This document shows, piece after piece, positions 1 to 5,022 of a stretch of DNA of 5,251 nucleotides (position 1 is its first letter; the number at the start of each line of letters is the position of its first letter). A program made the translations under genes and the position numbers. The DNA is taken from contig JAFGNI010000085.1 of NCBI GenBank assembly GCA_016927095.1, positions 1 to 5,251 of the forward strand. The letters are read 5' to 3'. The stretch comes from Anaerolineae bacterium. GTDB taxonomy: Bacteria; Chloroflexota; Anaerolineae; B4-G1; SLSP01. The notes beneath the pieces are model-generated. The model was given only the letters and a program-made list of their open reading frames with translations. It had not been told where the DNA came from and did not search any database.

Positions 1-1331
1 AGCTCGCACATCTCGTTGATGAGAGCGACGGCGTTCCGGTAAGAGTGGCACGTCGGATCCAGGAGCAGGGCCTGCAGGAGCTTGTTGCGGGAGCCCTCCG
101 AATAGGCCGCCACCAACAGCTTCTGGACGCTGCCTTGCGTCCGCAGAATAGCCGTGACCGGCTCGGGCAACCGATCCATCTGCCGGCAGTGTACGCCGTT
201 GCCGTCGGCGACCGCCGGCACCTCCACGGCGATGTCATCGTCAATGCCCGGGATCAACCCCTGATTGGGCACAATCACAACCCCCAGCTCGCGCACGGCG
301 CCGCATGAGAGGGCTTCCATCATCGGCACCGCGATCTCGCCACTGGGTTGCAGCTCGCGGGGATTCGCAGGGTGCTCCGGGGTAGGCTTCTGAGCCCGGC
401 TCTCCGGGAAAAGCGGGACATCGGTCGGCTTCTCGCCCAGGGAGTAGATGAACCTTGGGATCTCCCCCGTCTCCCAGGGGTGGCCCTCGACGGGGTCATA
501 GTAGTACTGCAGCGCGCTGCTGGCGAGGAACTCCTCCGCCCACCGGATGTACTCGCCGATGTGGTTCGCCCCGGGCGAGGGCCACAGGCCGAAGACGCGC
601 AGACAGATGCGGCTGAGGGCCAGCTCGTCCCAATGCGCCAGCGGGTCCGCCTCGCGCTCCTTCTGCCGCAGAAAGGGATACAGATCCTCGCCCGTCGCCT
701 TATCGCGGATCGTCTGGAACCAGGTGATATGGTTCATACCACACGCTGCCATATCCAGCGCGTCAACGGGCCTCTGCAGGAAGGTCGCGATCTGATCCTC
801 GCCCATCGCCACGCCGTGACACAGGCCGTAGGCCGTCACACCGGTGAGCGTGTTGACCGCCTGGCACAGCTTGCTCTCCGGATTGGTGAAGTTGAGCAGG
901 ACCGCATCCGGACAGAAGATCTCCATCCGGTGGGCGATCTCCAGCGTGGGGCCCATATTGCGCAGCGCGTGGAAGAGGCCACCGGGCCCGCCGTTCTCGC
1001 CGTAGATCTGCCTGAAGCCATAGTGGCGCGGGACGTGGAAGTCCTGGGCCCAATAGAGATAGCGATTCACCTCGATCGCCGAGACCACATAGTCGGCGCC
1101 CCGCAACGCTTCATCGAGGTCGGTGCCCGACGAGACCTGGGCTCGGCGCCCAAGGCGTCCGGCAACCGTGTCGGCATACGCGACGATATCCGGCAGATGC
1201 TCCGGGACTATGTCCATCAAGGCCAGTTCGACGCCGGCGTCTGCCAGCGCGTCGCTCAGGAAGATGTCGCGAACCGTCCCAGGTCCGAAAGACTGACTAC
1301 CCGCGCCGATCACCGCGATCTTGATTGCCAT
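1..1331 (-). CDS. Glycoside hydrolase family 4 enzyme (alpha-glucosidase/alpha-galactosidase type), C-terminus cut by window edge
   Basis: Reading leftward from the ATG at 1329-1331 gives 443 residues with no stop before the window edge; GH4 proteins usually run about 430-480, so only a short C-terminal tail is missing. GH4 enzymes cleave glycosides by a redox-assisted elimination mechanism using NAD+ and a divalent metal, normally Mn2+, in the cytoplasm. Visible features, in order: a Rossmann nucleotide-binding start IAVIGAGSQSFGPG (5-18); GENGGPGG (111-118); NFTNPES (147-153), the conserved sugar/cofactor-binding turn; CHG (171-173) and GMNHITW (198-204), whose Cys171 and His201 match the metal-ligand Cys and His of the family; and VPNQGLIPGIDDD (354-366) in the C-terminal domain. 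From memory, CHG-type motifs occur in the alpha-glucosidase and alpha-galactosidase branches, whereas phospho-glycosidases carry CNVP or CDMP, so a non-phosphorylated substrate is more likely. The exact sugar cannot be fixed. An AAGGA Shine-Dalgarno sequence 4 nt upstream supports the start. It lies 75 nt downstream of the GrpB-family gene on the same strand. Confidence 0.93.
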   Translation of the reverse strand, partial: MAIKIAVIGAGSQSFGPGTVRDIFLSDALADAGVELALMDIVPEHLPDIVAYADTVAGRLGRRAQVSSGTDLDEALRGADYVVSAIEVNRYLYWAQDFHVPRHYGFRQIYGENGGPGGLFHALRNMGPTLEIAHRMEIFCPDAVLLNFTNPESKLCQAVNTLTGVTAYGLCHGVAMGEDQIATFLQRPVDALDMAACGMNHITWFQTIRDKATGEDLYPFLRQKEREADPLAHWDELALSRICLRVFGLWPSPGANHIGEYIRWAEEFLASSALQYYYDPVEGHPWETGEIPRFIYSLGEKPTDVPLFPESRAQKPTPEHPANPRELQPSGEIAVPMMEALSCGAVRELGVVIVPNQGLIPGIDDDIAVEVPAVADGNGVHCRQMDRLPEPVTAILRTQGSVQKLLVAAYSEGSRNKLLQALLLDPTCHSYRNAVALINEMCE

Positions 1332-1335
1332 AGGT

Positions 1336-1347
1336 TCCTTCCCTCCC
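1336..1347 (-). promoter_or_regulatory. Ribosome binding site of the GH4 gene
   Basis: On the minus strand this reads GGGAGGGAAGGA and ends 4 nt before the ATG. It holds two overlapping purine-rich matches to the anti-Shine-Dalgarno: AAGGA at 4-nt spacing and GGGAGG at 10-nt spacing. It supports the chosen start, which also places the Rossmann glycine motif at the expected distance from the N-terminus. Confidence 0.7.
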
Positions 1348-1366
1348 TGGAGCTAGTGGGTCATTT

Positions 1367-1380
1367 GGTATACGCATACC
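1367..1380. promoter_or_regulatory. Operator-like dyad upstream of the GH4 gene
   Basis: GGTAT and ATACC form a perfect 5-bp inverted repeat around a 4-nt ACGC spacer, in the 75-nt gap between the GrpB-family gene and the GH4 gene. The left edge is 35 nt upstream of the GH4 start codon. On the minus strand the end of the dyad reads TATACC, a modest -10 match, but no good -35 box precedes it. A centre rich in CG with arms of this length resembles sugar-responsive repressor operators of the LacI or GntR type. This is inference from position and symmetry only, and no regulator gene is in view. Confidence 0.35.
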
Positions 1381-1406
1381 CATTCTGCGGGTGTGAGCGT
1401 TGACGA

Positions 1407-1943
1407 TTAGCTTTGCACTTCGGCCCCAGCAGCTATTCTGGCCTGCGCCAGGACCCTCTGGATGAACGACGCCTTGCCCTCGGTATAGGCTTCCCGGTCG
1501 GTCGGATAGCGCCGGGCGAGATCGACCTTGAGGGCAGCATAGGCTTCCGCCAGCACCGGATCCCGGATCAGGGCATCGCGAAAGAGAACATGGTTCTCCC
1601 ACGCCACGCTACCTAATTCGTTCACGTGCAGATGGTGCGTCCGCGGATCGCCTTTCACGAAGAAGTGGCGCCGGGGTATGCCGTTTTCGCCGCGGTACTC
1701 ATAGCCGAGTTCCTCGATAGGCGGGATGCAGACACGGGCGGCTTCGAAGCTCGCCACCGCTACGGCGATGTCTAAGATCGGCTTCGCAAGCATGCCTGGG
1801 ATCGACGTGCTGCCCACATGCTGGATTTCGAGCACGTAGGGGCCGATAGCAGCCTGCAGGCGCGCCTTCTCCGCCTCAAAGCAGCGTCGCCACTCGGGGT
1901 CATAAGGCGCGAGCTCGACGTGCCCACGCACCAGGCCAATCAC
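1407..1943 (-). CDS. GrpB/UPF0157-family protein (nucleotidyltransferase-fold)
   Basis: The protein is 178 residues from a GTG start, close to the usual 165-190 for this family. Members have a nucleotidyltransferase-like fold; some are fused to dephospho-CoA kinase (CoaE), but no reaction is firmly established, so no substrate is proposed. Recognisable features are the opening VIGLVRGHVELAPYDPEW; the hallmark HVGSTSIPGMLAKPILDI (42-59), holding the Gly-Ser nucleotidyltransferase motif and the following Asp58; HHLHV (103-107); and the C-terminal AYTEGKASFI (152-161). It has no signal peptide or membrane segment, so it should be cytoplasmic. The start is uncertain. GTG at 1941-1943 has only a weak Shine-Dalgarno and overlaps the stop of a 12-codon ORF that has a strong one, so either translation is coupled or a 2-bp frameshift has separated the original N-terminus. 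The same frame stays open to an ATG at 2097-2099, but that extension is not family-like and covers the divergent promoter region. It is divergent from the S41 peptidase gene. Confidence 0.88.
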   Translation of the reverse strand: MIGLVRGHVELAPYDPEWRRCFEAEKARLQAAIGPYVLEIQHVGSTSIPGMLAKPILDIAVAVASFEAARVCIPPIEELGYEYRGENGIPRRHFFVKGDPRTHHLHVNELGSVAWENHVLFRDALIRDPVLAEAYAALKVDLARRYPTDREAYTEGKASFIQRVLAQARIAAGAEVQS

Positions 1944-1978
1944 ACGTCGTCCCGGAACAACTGCCGTTCCATTGTCAT
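1940..1978 (-). CDS. Twelve-codon ORF, possible detached N-terminus or leader of the GrpB-family gene
   Basis: The reading frame encodes MTMERQLFRDDV and stops at TGA. It has the best ribosome binding site in the area: GGGGAGG ends 5 nt before the ATG. Its stop overlaps the GTG of the GrpB-family frame in the string GTGTGATT. Removing one GT from GTGT would join the frames as MTMERQLFRDDVIGLVRG, giving a 189-residue protein with a natural-looking N-terminus. The sequence therefore fits a recent or artefactual dinucleotide insertion, or a short leader ORF that delivers ribosomes to the overlapping GTG. I cannot tell these apart from one sequence. Confidence 0.45.
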   Translation of the reverse strand: MTMERQLFRDDV

Positions 1979-1983
1979 CCTCG

Positions 1984-1990
1984 CCTCCCC
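1984..1990 (-). promoter_or_regulatory. Strong ribosome binding site for the short ORF ahead of the GrpB-family gene
   Basis: The minus strand reads GGGGAGG, 5 nt upstream of the ATG at 1976-1978. It matters because it points to an initiation site out of frame with the GrpB domain. The in-frame GTG 35 nt further on has nothing comparable. Confidence 0.6.
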
Positions 1991-2112
1991 GGTCACACCT
2001 GCAGCTACGTGCTCCCAGTATATGACAGCAGGACGATTTCCGCACGAGCCTTCTGTCTGGGGCGCAGTTCGATGACCGCTTCCAGAGCCCGAACGGCAAA
2101 GCTCGAGCAACG

Positions 2113-2131
2113 CTGTATCATGAGGATACAG
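2113..2131. promoter_or_regulatory. Operator-like perfect dyad overlapping the likely S41 peptidase promoter
   Basis: CTGTATC and GATACAG form a perfect 7-bp inverted repeat around ATGAG. The plus strand holds TATCAT at 2116-2121, a 5/6 match to a -10 box. Transcription would then begin near 2128, inside the dyad, leaving a leader of about 28 nt that carries the AAAGGAGG ribosome binding site. The -35 region is poor (ACGGCA at 2093-2098 with a 17-nt spacer). A repressor bound here would block the promoter. As RNA the same bases could form a short hairpin, but the placement over the -10 favours a protein-binding site. No cognate regulator is in view. Confidence 0.4.
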
Positions 2132-2143
2132 ACGGCTAAGGAC

Positions 2144-2151
2144 AAAGGAGG
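2144..2151 (+). promoter_or_regulatory. Ribosome binding site deciding the S41 peptidase start
   Basis: AAAGGAGG lies 4 nt before the ATG at 2156-2158 and is close to ideal. Earlier in-frame ATGs (2009, 2120) have no comparable site, and the extra residues they would add are not family-like, so 2156 is taken as the start. Confidence 0.85.
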
Positions 2152-2155
2152 CTTG

Positions 2156-3388
2156 ATGGAATCCAACACGCTGTCGCCAGAGCTGCGGGCGTTCATCCTT
2201 GCCAAAGTCCTGCAATCACTCTCACTCTACTTCGCCCATTGGGAGGATGCGCAGTTGGGCAAAGAGGAGCTGGATGCAGCCTTTGAGGAGCTGACTCGCG
2301 AGGCCATGGCCTGTCAAGACCGCCGAAGCTTCTCGCTGCAGATGATGGCCTTTCTGGCCCGGCTCAACAACGGTCACACGCGATTTCTCGATCCGGACCT
2401 TGAAGCGCTGCCGCCATTGGGGATGCGGATCCGGCCCGTCGAGGGACGCTGGACCGCCCTGATGTCGGACCTCCCAGGAATAGCAGCCGGCGATATCATC
2501 CTGGATCTCGCGGGCCAATCCGCGGAAGCCTGGTTCGACGCGGTGCGCCCGTACACCGTTGGCAGCCCCCAGGCGCGGACCGTGCAGTTTGGCGAGCAGT
2601 ACGCCATCTTTCGCGAGCTGCTTGGGCAGTTCCTCCCCGAACGTCTCGATTACCGTGTCGAAGATGCAGGCGGCAAAGTACACACGGTGACGGTCGACCG
2701 CAGAACCCTGGTGCGCGCGGCACCCGCATCCAGCACCCAAGGTCGCTGGCTGAGCCCCTCGGTCGGGTACATCAAGGTCCCGAGTTTTCTCGACCCCGAG
2801 TTCGAAAAACAAGCCCTGACCCAGGTGCAGGCATTCAAGCACGCGGCTTGCCTGGTGGTCGACGTGCGGGGCAATGGCGGCGGCTCCACGCCCCAGGCCT
2901 TAACAAGCGCGTTGATAAACCGACCCTATCGCTGGTGGACCGAGAGCAGTCCGCTCAACGTAGGGCTGTTCGCCTACGAGGCACAGATGGGGCACAATGT
3001 GGAGCGTTGGGGATACAGCCAGCTCTCCTGGCATTCGCCGGCGAGGGATCCCGACCCCGAGGCGTACCAGGGACGGATGATCATCCTGGTCGACCGCGCG
3101 ACGTGGTCCGCGGCGGAGGACTTCACGATGCCGTTCAAGGACACGGGGCGCGCCGTCATCGTAGGGGAGACAACCGGCGGGTCCACGGGCCAGCCCTTTG
3201 TGCACACCTTCTCCAATGGCATGGGCGTGGGAATCGGCACCAAGCGAGCCACCCTCCCCGACGGCACAAGATTCGAGGGTGCCGGCATCGTCCCCGACGT
3301 CCAGGTCGATCTGCACCGCGAGGACCTGTACACCGGCCACGACCGCGTGCTGGACAAAGCCTTGGCTCTGGCTCTGAACGAGACGTAG
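2156..3388 (+). CDS. S41-family serine peptidase, tricorn/IRBP-like branch, no signal peptide
   Basis: This is an intact 410-residue protein. S41 peptidases are serine endopeptidases related to C-terminal processing proteases and to the tricorn core. Order of features: an alpha-helical N-terminal region ending in LNNGHTRFLDP (70-80), the conserved (D/N)GHT motif; a divergent PDZ-like segment around LPGIAAGDIILDLAGQSAE (106-124); the core strand LVVDVRGNGGGS (233-244); LVDRATWSAAEDF (311-323), with Ser318 as the likely nucleophile; VGETTGGSTGQP (336-347); and a closing GAGIVPDVQVDL (376-387). The Lys that forms the Ser-Lys dyad of CtpA/Tsp, 25 residues after the Ser, is replaced by Ser343, which places it with the tricorn/IRBP-like group. 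That group uses a His and Glu instead; His74 and Glu338 are candidates. The N-terminus has no signal peptide or membrane helix, so a cytoplasmic location is likely, which is uncommon because many relatives are exported. Its substrate is unknown. It converges on the aspartokinase gene and is separated from it by the inverted-repeat element. Confidence 0.9.
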   Translation: MESNTLSPELRAFILAKVLQSLSLYFAHWEDAQLGKEELDAAFEELTREAMACQDRRSFSLQMMAFLARLNNGHTRFLDPDLEALPPLGMRIRPVEGRWTALMSDLPGIAAGDIILDLAGQSAEAWFDAVRPYTVGSPQARTVQFGEQYAIFRELLGQFLPERLDYRVEDAGGKVHTVTVDRRTLVRAAPASSTQGRWLSPSVGYIKVPSFLDPEFEKQALTQVQAFKHAACLVVDVRGNGGGSTPQALTSALINRPYRWWTESSPLNVGLFAYEAQMGHNVERWGYSQLSWHSPARDPDPEAYQGRMIILVDRATWSAAEDFTMPFKDTGRAVIVGETTGGSTGQPFVHTFSNGMGVGIGTKRATLPDGTRFEGAGIVPDVQVDLHREDLYTGHDRVLDKALALALNET

Positions 3389-3395
3389 GCCGGCT

Positions 3396-3426
3396 CTAGT
3401 GGTCAGTGAAGTTGGTTCGTAGTAAC
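3396..3426 (+). repeat. Left terminal inverted repeat of the MITE-like element
   Basis: This 31-nt arm begins CTAGTGGTCAGTGAAG and ends CGTAGTAAC. It differs from the reverse complement of the right arm at positions 9, 13 and 28 only. It starts 8 nt after the S41 peptidase stop codon. Confidence 0.85.
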
Positions 3427-3428
3427 GG

Positions 3429-3443
3429 CCCCACAGTGTGGGG
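3429..3443. terminator. Internal hairpin of the element, possible bidirectional terminator
   Basis: CCCCACA and TGTGGGG are perfect complements around a single G. The GC-rich stem sits downstream of both convergent genes, so it could help stop transcription from either side. There is no U-run after it, so intrinsic termination is uncertain. GGCCCCA at 3427-3433 can pair instead with TGGGGCC at 3467-3473, which would extend the long terminal stem, so two folds compete. Confidence 0.4.
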
Positions 3444-3478
3444 GCTCAGTCGTTCCGGTGCCTTGTTGGGGCCTGCAG

Positions 3479-3494
3479 AACCGCTGAAGCGGTT
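3479..3494. repeat. Second internal hairpin of the element
   Basis: AACCGCT and AGCGGTT are perfect complements around GA. The hairpin abuts and slightly overlaps the right terminal repeat. In the long folded form of the element it would protrude as a side branch of the main stem. Confidence 0.6.
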
Positions 3495-3522
3495 GCTACG
3501 AACCAACTTAACTTACCACTAG
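3492..3522 (-). repeat. Right terminal inverted repeat of the MITE-like element
   Basis: On the minus strand this arm begins CTAGTGGTAAGTTAAG and ends CGTAGCAAC. Its first CTAG holds the TAG stop codon of the aspartokinase gene (3519-3521), so the element and the coding sequence overlap by 4 nt. Confidence 0.85.
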
Positions 3523-5006
3523 CCCGACTCTAGGCCTAGCTCTTTGTGCAAGAAGCGCACGGTGGCGGTCACCTGATCCTCGGGGATGCAGAAGGAGACG
3601 CTGTGCTCCGTGGCAGCCTGGGCCACAGCGATGACGCGCGTCCCCTGTGCCCCCAGCGCCGCGAAGGCGTGAGAGACCGTCCCGGTGGCATTCCACCCGG
3701 GCACGCCCACCACCGAGACCGTCGCGACCTGTTCCTTGGTGCCCAGCGTCACGATGGCGCGATCCAGCTCGGCGGCAAAGGTCGTCTGCAGCGTCCTCAG
3801 GCACCGCGCCTGCCCGTCGCGGCGGACGATCAAGTTGAGGTTGTGCTCGGAGAAAGACTGCGAGAACATCAGCACATCAATCCCGTCATCGCTTAGGGCC
3901 TGCAACGCCCGGGCCACCGCGTGCAATGACCAGTAGTCGTCGAGGCCGCCGACAGCGATCAGGCTCAGGCCTCGCGTCGAGATGATGGCAGGTAGGTGCA
4001 CGCGCGTCGCACTGGGCCTGTCGACGATCAAGGTGCCCGGGTCGGCAGCGTTGAAACTATTGAGAATGCGCAAGGGGATCTGGTTCTCGATCACGGGCCG
4101 GATGGTCTTGGGATGGAGCACGTCCGCGCCGTAGTAGGCCAGTTCCGCGGCCTCGACGTAGGACAGCTCGCGCAAGGGGCGCGCGGCGGGGACCAGGTTC
4201 GGGTCAGCCGTGAGAATGCCATCGACGTCGCTCCAGATCCAGACCTCGCGGCACTGCACGTCATGGCCGGTTGGGTCGCCGCGCCGGGCGTGGAGGCCTG
4301 TGCCAATGATGGCGGCGGTGTAATCGCTGCCGCCCCGGCCCAACGTCGTCGTCACCCCATCCTCCGTCGCCGCGATGAAGCCGGTCACGACGGGTGTAAT
4401 GCCCTGCACCAGCAGCGGGACGAGTCGCGCCTGCAGCCTCGCCCGCGTCTTGTCCATCAGCGGTATCGCTGCGCCAAAATGATCATCGGTCACAACCAGG
4501 TCGGTCGCCAAAAGGGCCTGGGCCGCAACGCCCCGCTCCCGCAGACACGCGGCAAGGATCTCCACGGAGAGCATCTCGCCGAAGGCAGCCACGTGATCGC
4601 GCCCTCGGGCCGTCAGCTCACCCAGCACCGCAATGCTGTCGTACAGCCTCTCCAGCTTGGATAGCTGATCTGTGATCCGGCCTGCCAGCCGGTTGCGCTC
4701 CTCACCGGCATCGAACAGGGCATCCACCACCGCCAGATGGCGCGCCAGCAGGTCCGTTCTGACCTGTCGATACGTGGCCTCGCGTCCTTCTGTAGCCGCC
4801 CACGCCCCGTTCAGAAGCGCATTGGTGACCCCACCCATCGCCGAGACCACCACAACGGCGCCGGATGGCGCGTGGGCGCCCTGGGGCCCGTGGTGGTGTG
4901 CGATGATATCCGCGACAGCGCAGAAGCGCTCCGCGCTGCCGACGGAGGTGCCGCCGAATTTGTGGACGATCGCCGTGGTTGGTACAGCCCGTTCCTTTGC
5001 CTGCAT
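3519..5006 (-). CDS. Aspartokinase, ThrA-type kinase plus ACT domains, no homoserine dehydrogenase
   Basis: This 495-residue protein phosphorylates aspartate with ATP to 4-phosphoaspartate, the first step toward lysine, threonine and methionine, in the cytoplasm. Kinase domain about 11-325: KFGGTS (16-21); GELTARGRDHVAAFGEMLS (129-147), substrate-binding; LGRGGSDYTA (222-231); WSDVDGILTADP (258-269); HPKTI (298-302). Two ACT domains follow (about 345-415 and 425-490), with FSQSFSEHNLN (381-391) and VAQAATEHSVSF (461-472). Gln383 and Gln463 align by motif with the threonine-binding glutamines known in plant aspartokinase-homoserine dehydrogenase. The sequence resembles the ThrA kinase half rather than LysC, and it stops just after the second ACT domain. 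About 10 extra residues (near 239-249) lie between the GGSDYTA helix and the WSDVDG strand relative to E. coli ThrA. Threonine-type feedback is expected but not shown. The GAGGGGGG ribosome site 4 nt upstream supports the start. It lies 16 nt downstream of a trans-sulfuration enzyme, forming an operon. The stop TAG coincides with the end of the repeat element. Confidence 0.95.
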   Translation of the reverse strand: MQAKERAVPTTAIVHKFGGTSVGSAERFCAVADIIAHHHGPQGAHAPSGAVVVVSAMGGVTNALLNGAWAATEGREATYRQVRTDLLARHLAVVDALFDAGEERNRLAGRITDQLSKLERLYDSIAVLGELTARGRDHVAAFGEMLSVEILAACLRERGVAAQALLATDLVVTDDHFGAAIPLMDKTRARLQARLVPLLVQGITPVVTGFIAATEDGVTTTLGRGGSDYTAAIIGTGLHARRGDPTGHDVQCREVWIWSDVDGILTADPNLVPAARPLRELSYVEAAELAYYGADVLHPKTIRPVIENQIPLRILNSFNAADPGTLIVDRPSATRVHLPAIISTRGLSLIAVGGLDDYWSLHAVARALQALSDDGIDVLMFSQSFSEHNLNLIVRRDGQARCLRTLQTTFAAELDRAIVTLGTKEQVATVSVVGVPGWNATGTVSHAFAALGAQGTRVIAVAQAATEHSVSFCIPEDQVTATVRFLHKELGLESG

Positions 5007-5010
5007 ATGT

Positions 5011-5018
5011 CCCCCCTC
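5011..5018 (-). promoter_or_regulatory. Ribosome binding site of the aspartokinase gene
   Basis: The minus strand reads GAGGGGGG, 4 nt before the ATG at 5004-5006, within the 16-nt gap after the upstream gene's stop. The gap has no room for a separate promoter or attenuator, so the two genes are probably co-transcribed. Confidence 0.75.
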
Positions 5019-5022
5019 TAGG

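Larger units (their letters stand above)
1979..2155. other. Divergent intergenic region between the GrpB-family and S41 peptidase genes
   Basis: This 177-bp stretch holds no gene I can support. It contains the ribosome binding sites of both flanking reading frames and a perfect 7-bp dyad with an overlapping -10-like TATCAT on the peptidase side. On the other strand, TATACT at 2017-2022 is a possible -10 for the GrpB-family gene, 38 nt upstream of the ATG, though without a recognisable -35. Open frames crossing it lack ribosome binding sites and family-like sequence. Confidence 0.6.
3396..3522. mobile_element. MITE-like 127-bp element with 31-bp terminal inverted repeats
   Basis: The ends are inverted copies matching at 28 of 31 positions, both starting with CTAGTGGT outermost. 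The element carries no coding capacity, sits between two convergent genes and has further internal hairpins. If the target was the TA within CTAG, as is usual for IS630/Tc1-mariner-type transposases, the duplicated TA is at 3397-3398 and 3520-3521 and the mobile unit is 3399-3519 (121 bp). No transposase is in view, so mobilisation would have to be in trans. The family assignment is inference from size, ends and target. An alternative reading is a conserved palindromic repeat or a bidirectional terminator of non-transposon origin. Confidence 0.7.

Noticed and set aside
1353..1370. CTAGTGGGTCATTTGG, which resembles the outer end of the MITE-like element (CTAGTGGTCAG...TTGG)
   Set aside because: The match needs an extra G and breaks down after about 11 bases. 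No second inverted end lies nearby, so it is probably chance rather than a decayed copy.
348..1403. A 351-codon open frame on the plus strand opposite the GH4 gene
   Set aside because: It lacks a ribosome binding site and recognisable family motifs, and it is antisense to a frame carrying every GH4 signature. Long antisense frames are expected in GC-rich coding DNA.
2017..2022. TATACT on the minus strand as a promoter -10 for the GrpB-family gene
   Set aside because: A good hexamer, but no -35 match or extended -10 accompanies it, so it is mentioned in the intergenic entry rather than called as a promoter.
1944..2099. N-terminal extension of the GrpB-family protein to an ATG at 2097-2099
   Set aside because: The added 52 residues are Cys/Arg-rich and unlike the family. 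They have no ribosome binding site and would run across the divergent promoter region and the strong out-of-frame start at 1978.
2848..3399. A 183-codon plus-strand frame overlapping the 3' half of the S41 peptidase
   Set aside because: It is a +1 shadow, rich in Arg, Gly and Pro. The main frame encodes the S41 core motifs across the same region, so there is no frameshift here.
3530..3539. CTAGGCCTAG palindrome next to the element
   Set aside because: It lies within conserved-frame codons at the aspartokinase C-terminus (Leu-Gly-Leu) and is too short to interpret. It may have contributed CTAG target sites but supports no feature on its own.
3996..4664. A 222-codon plus-strand open frame inside the aspartokinase gene
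   Set aside because: The opposite strand encodes the conserved aspartokinase core without interruption. The plus-strand product has no recognisable motif and no Shine-Dalgarno.
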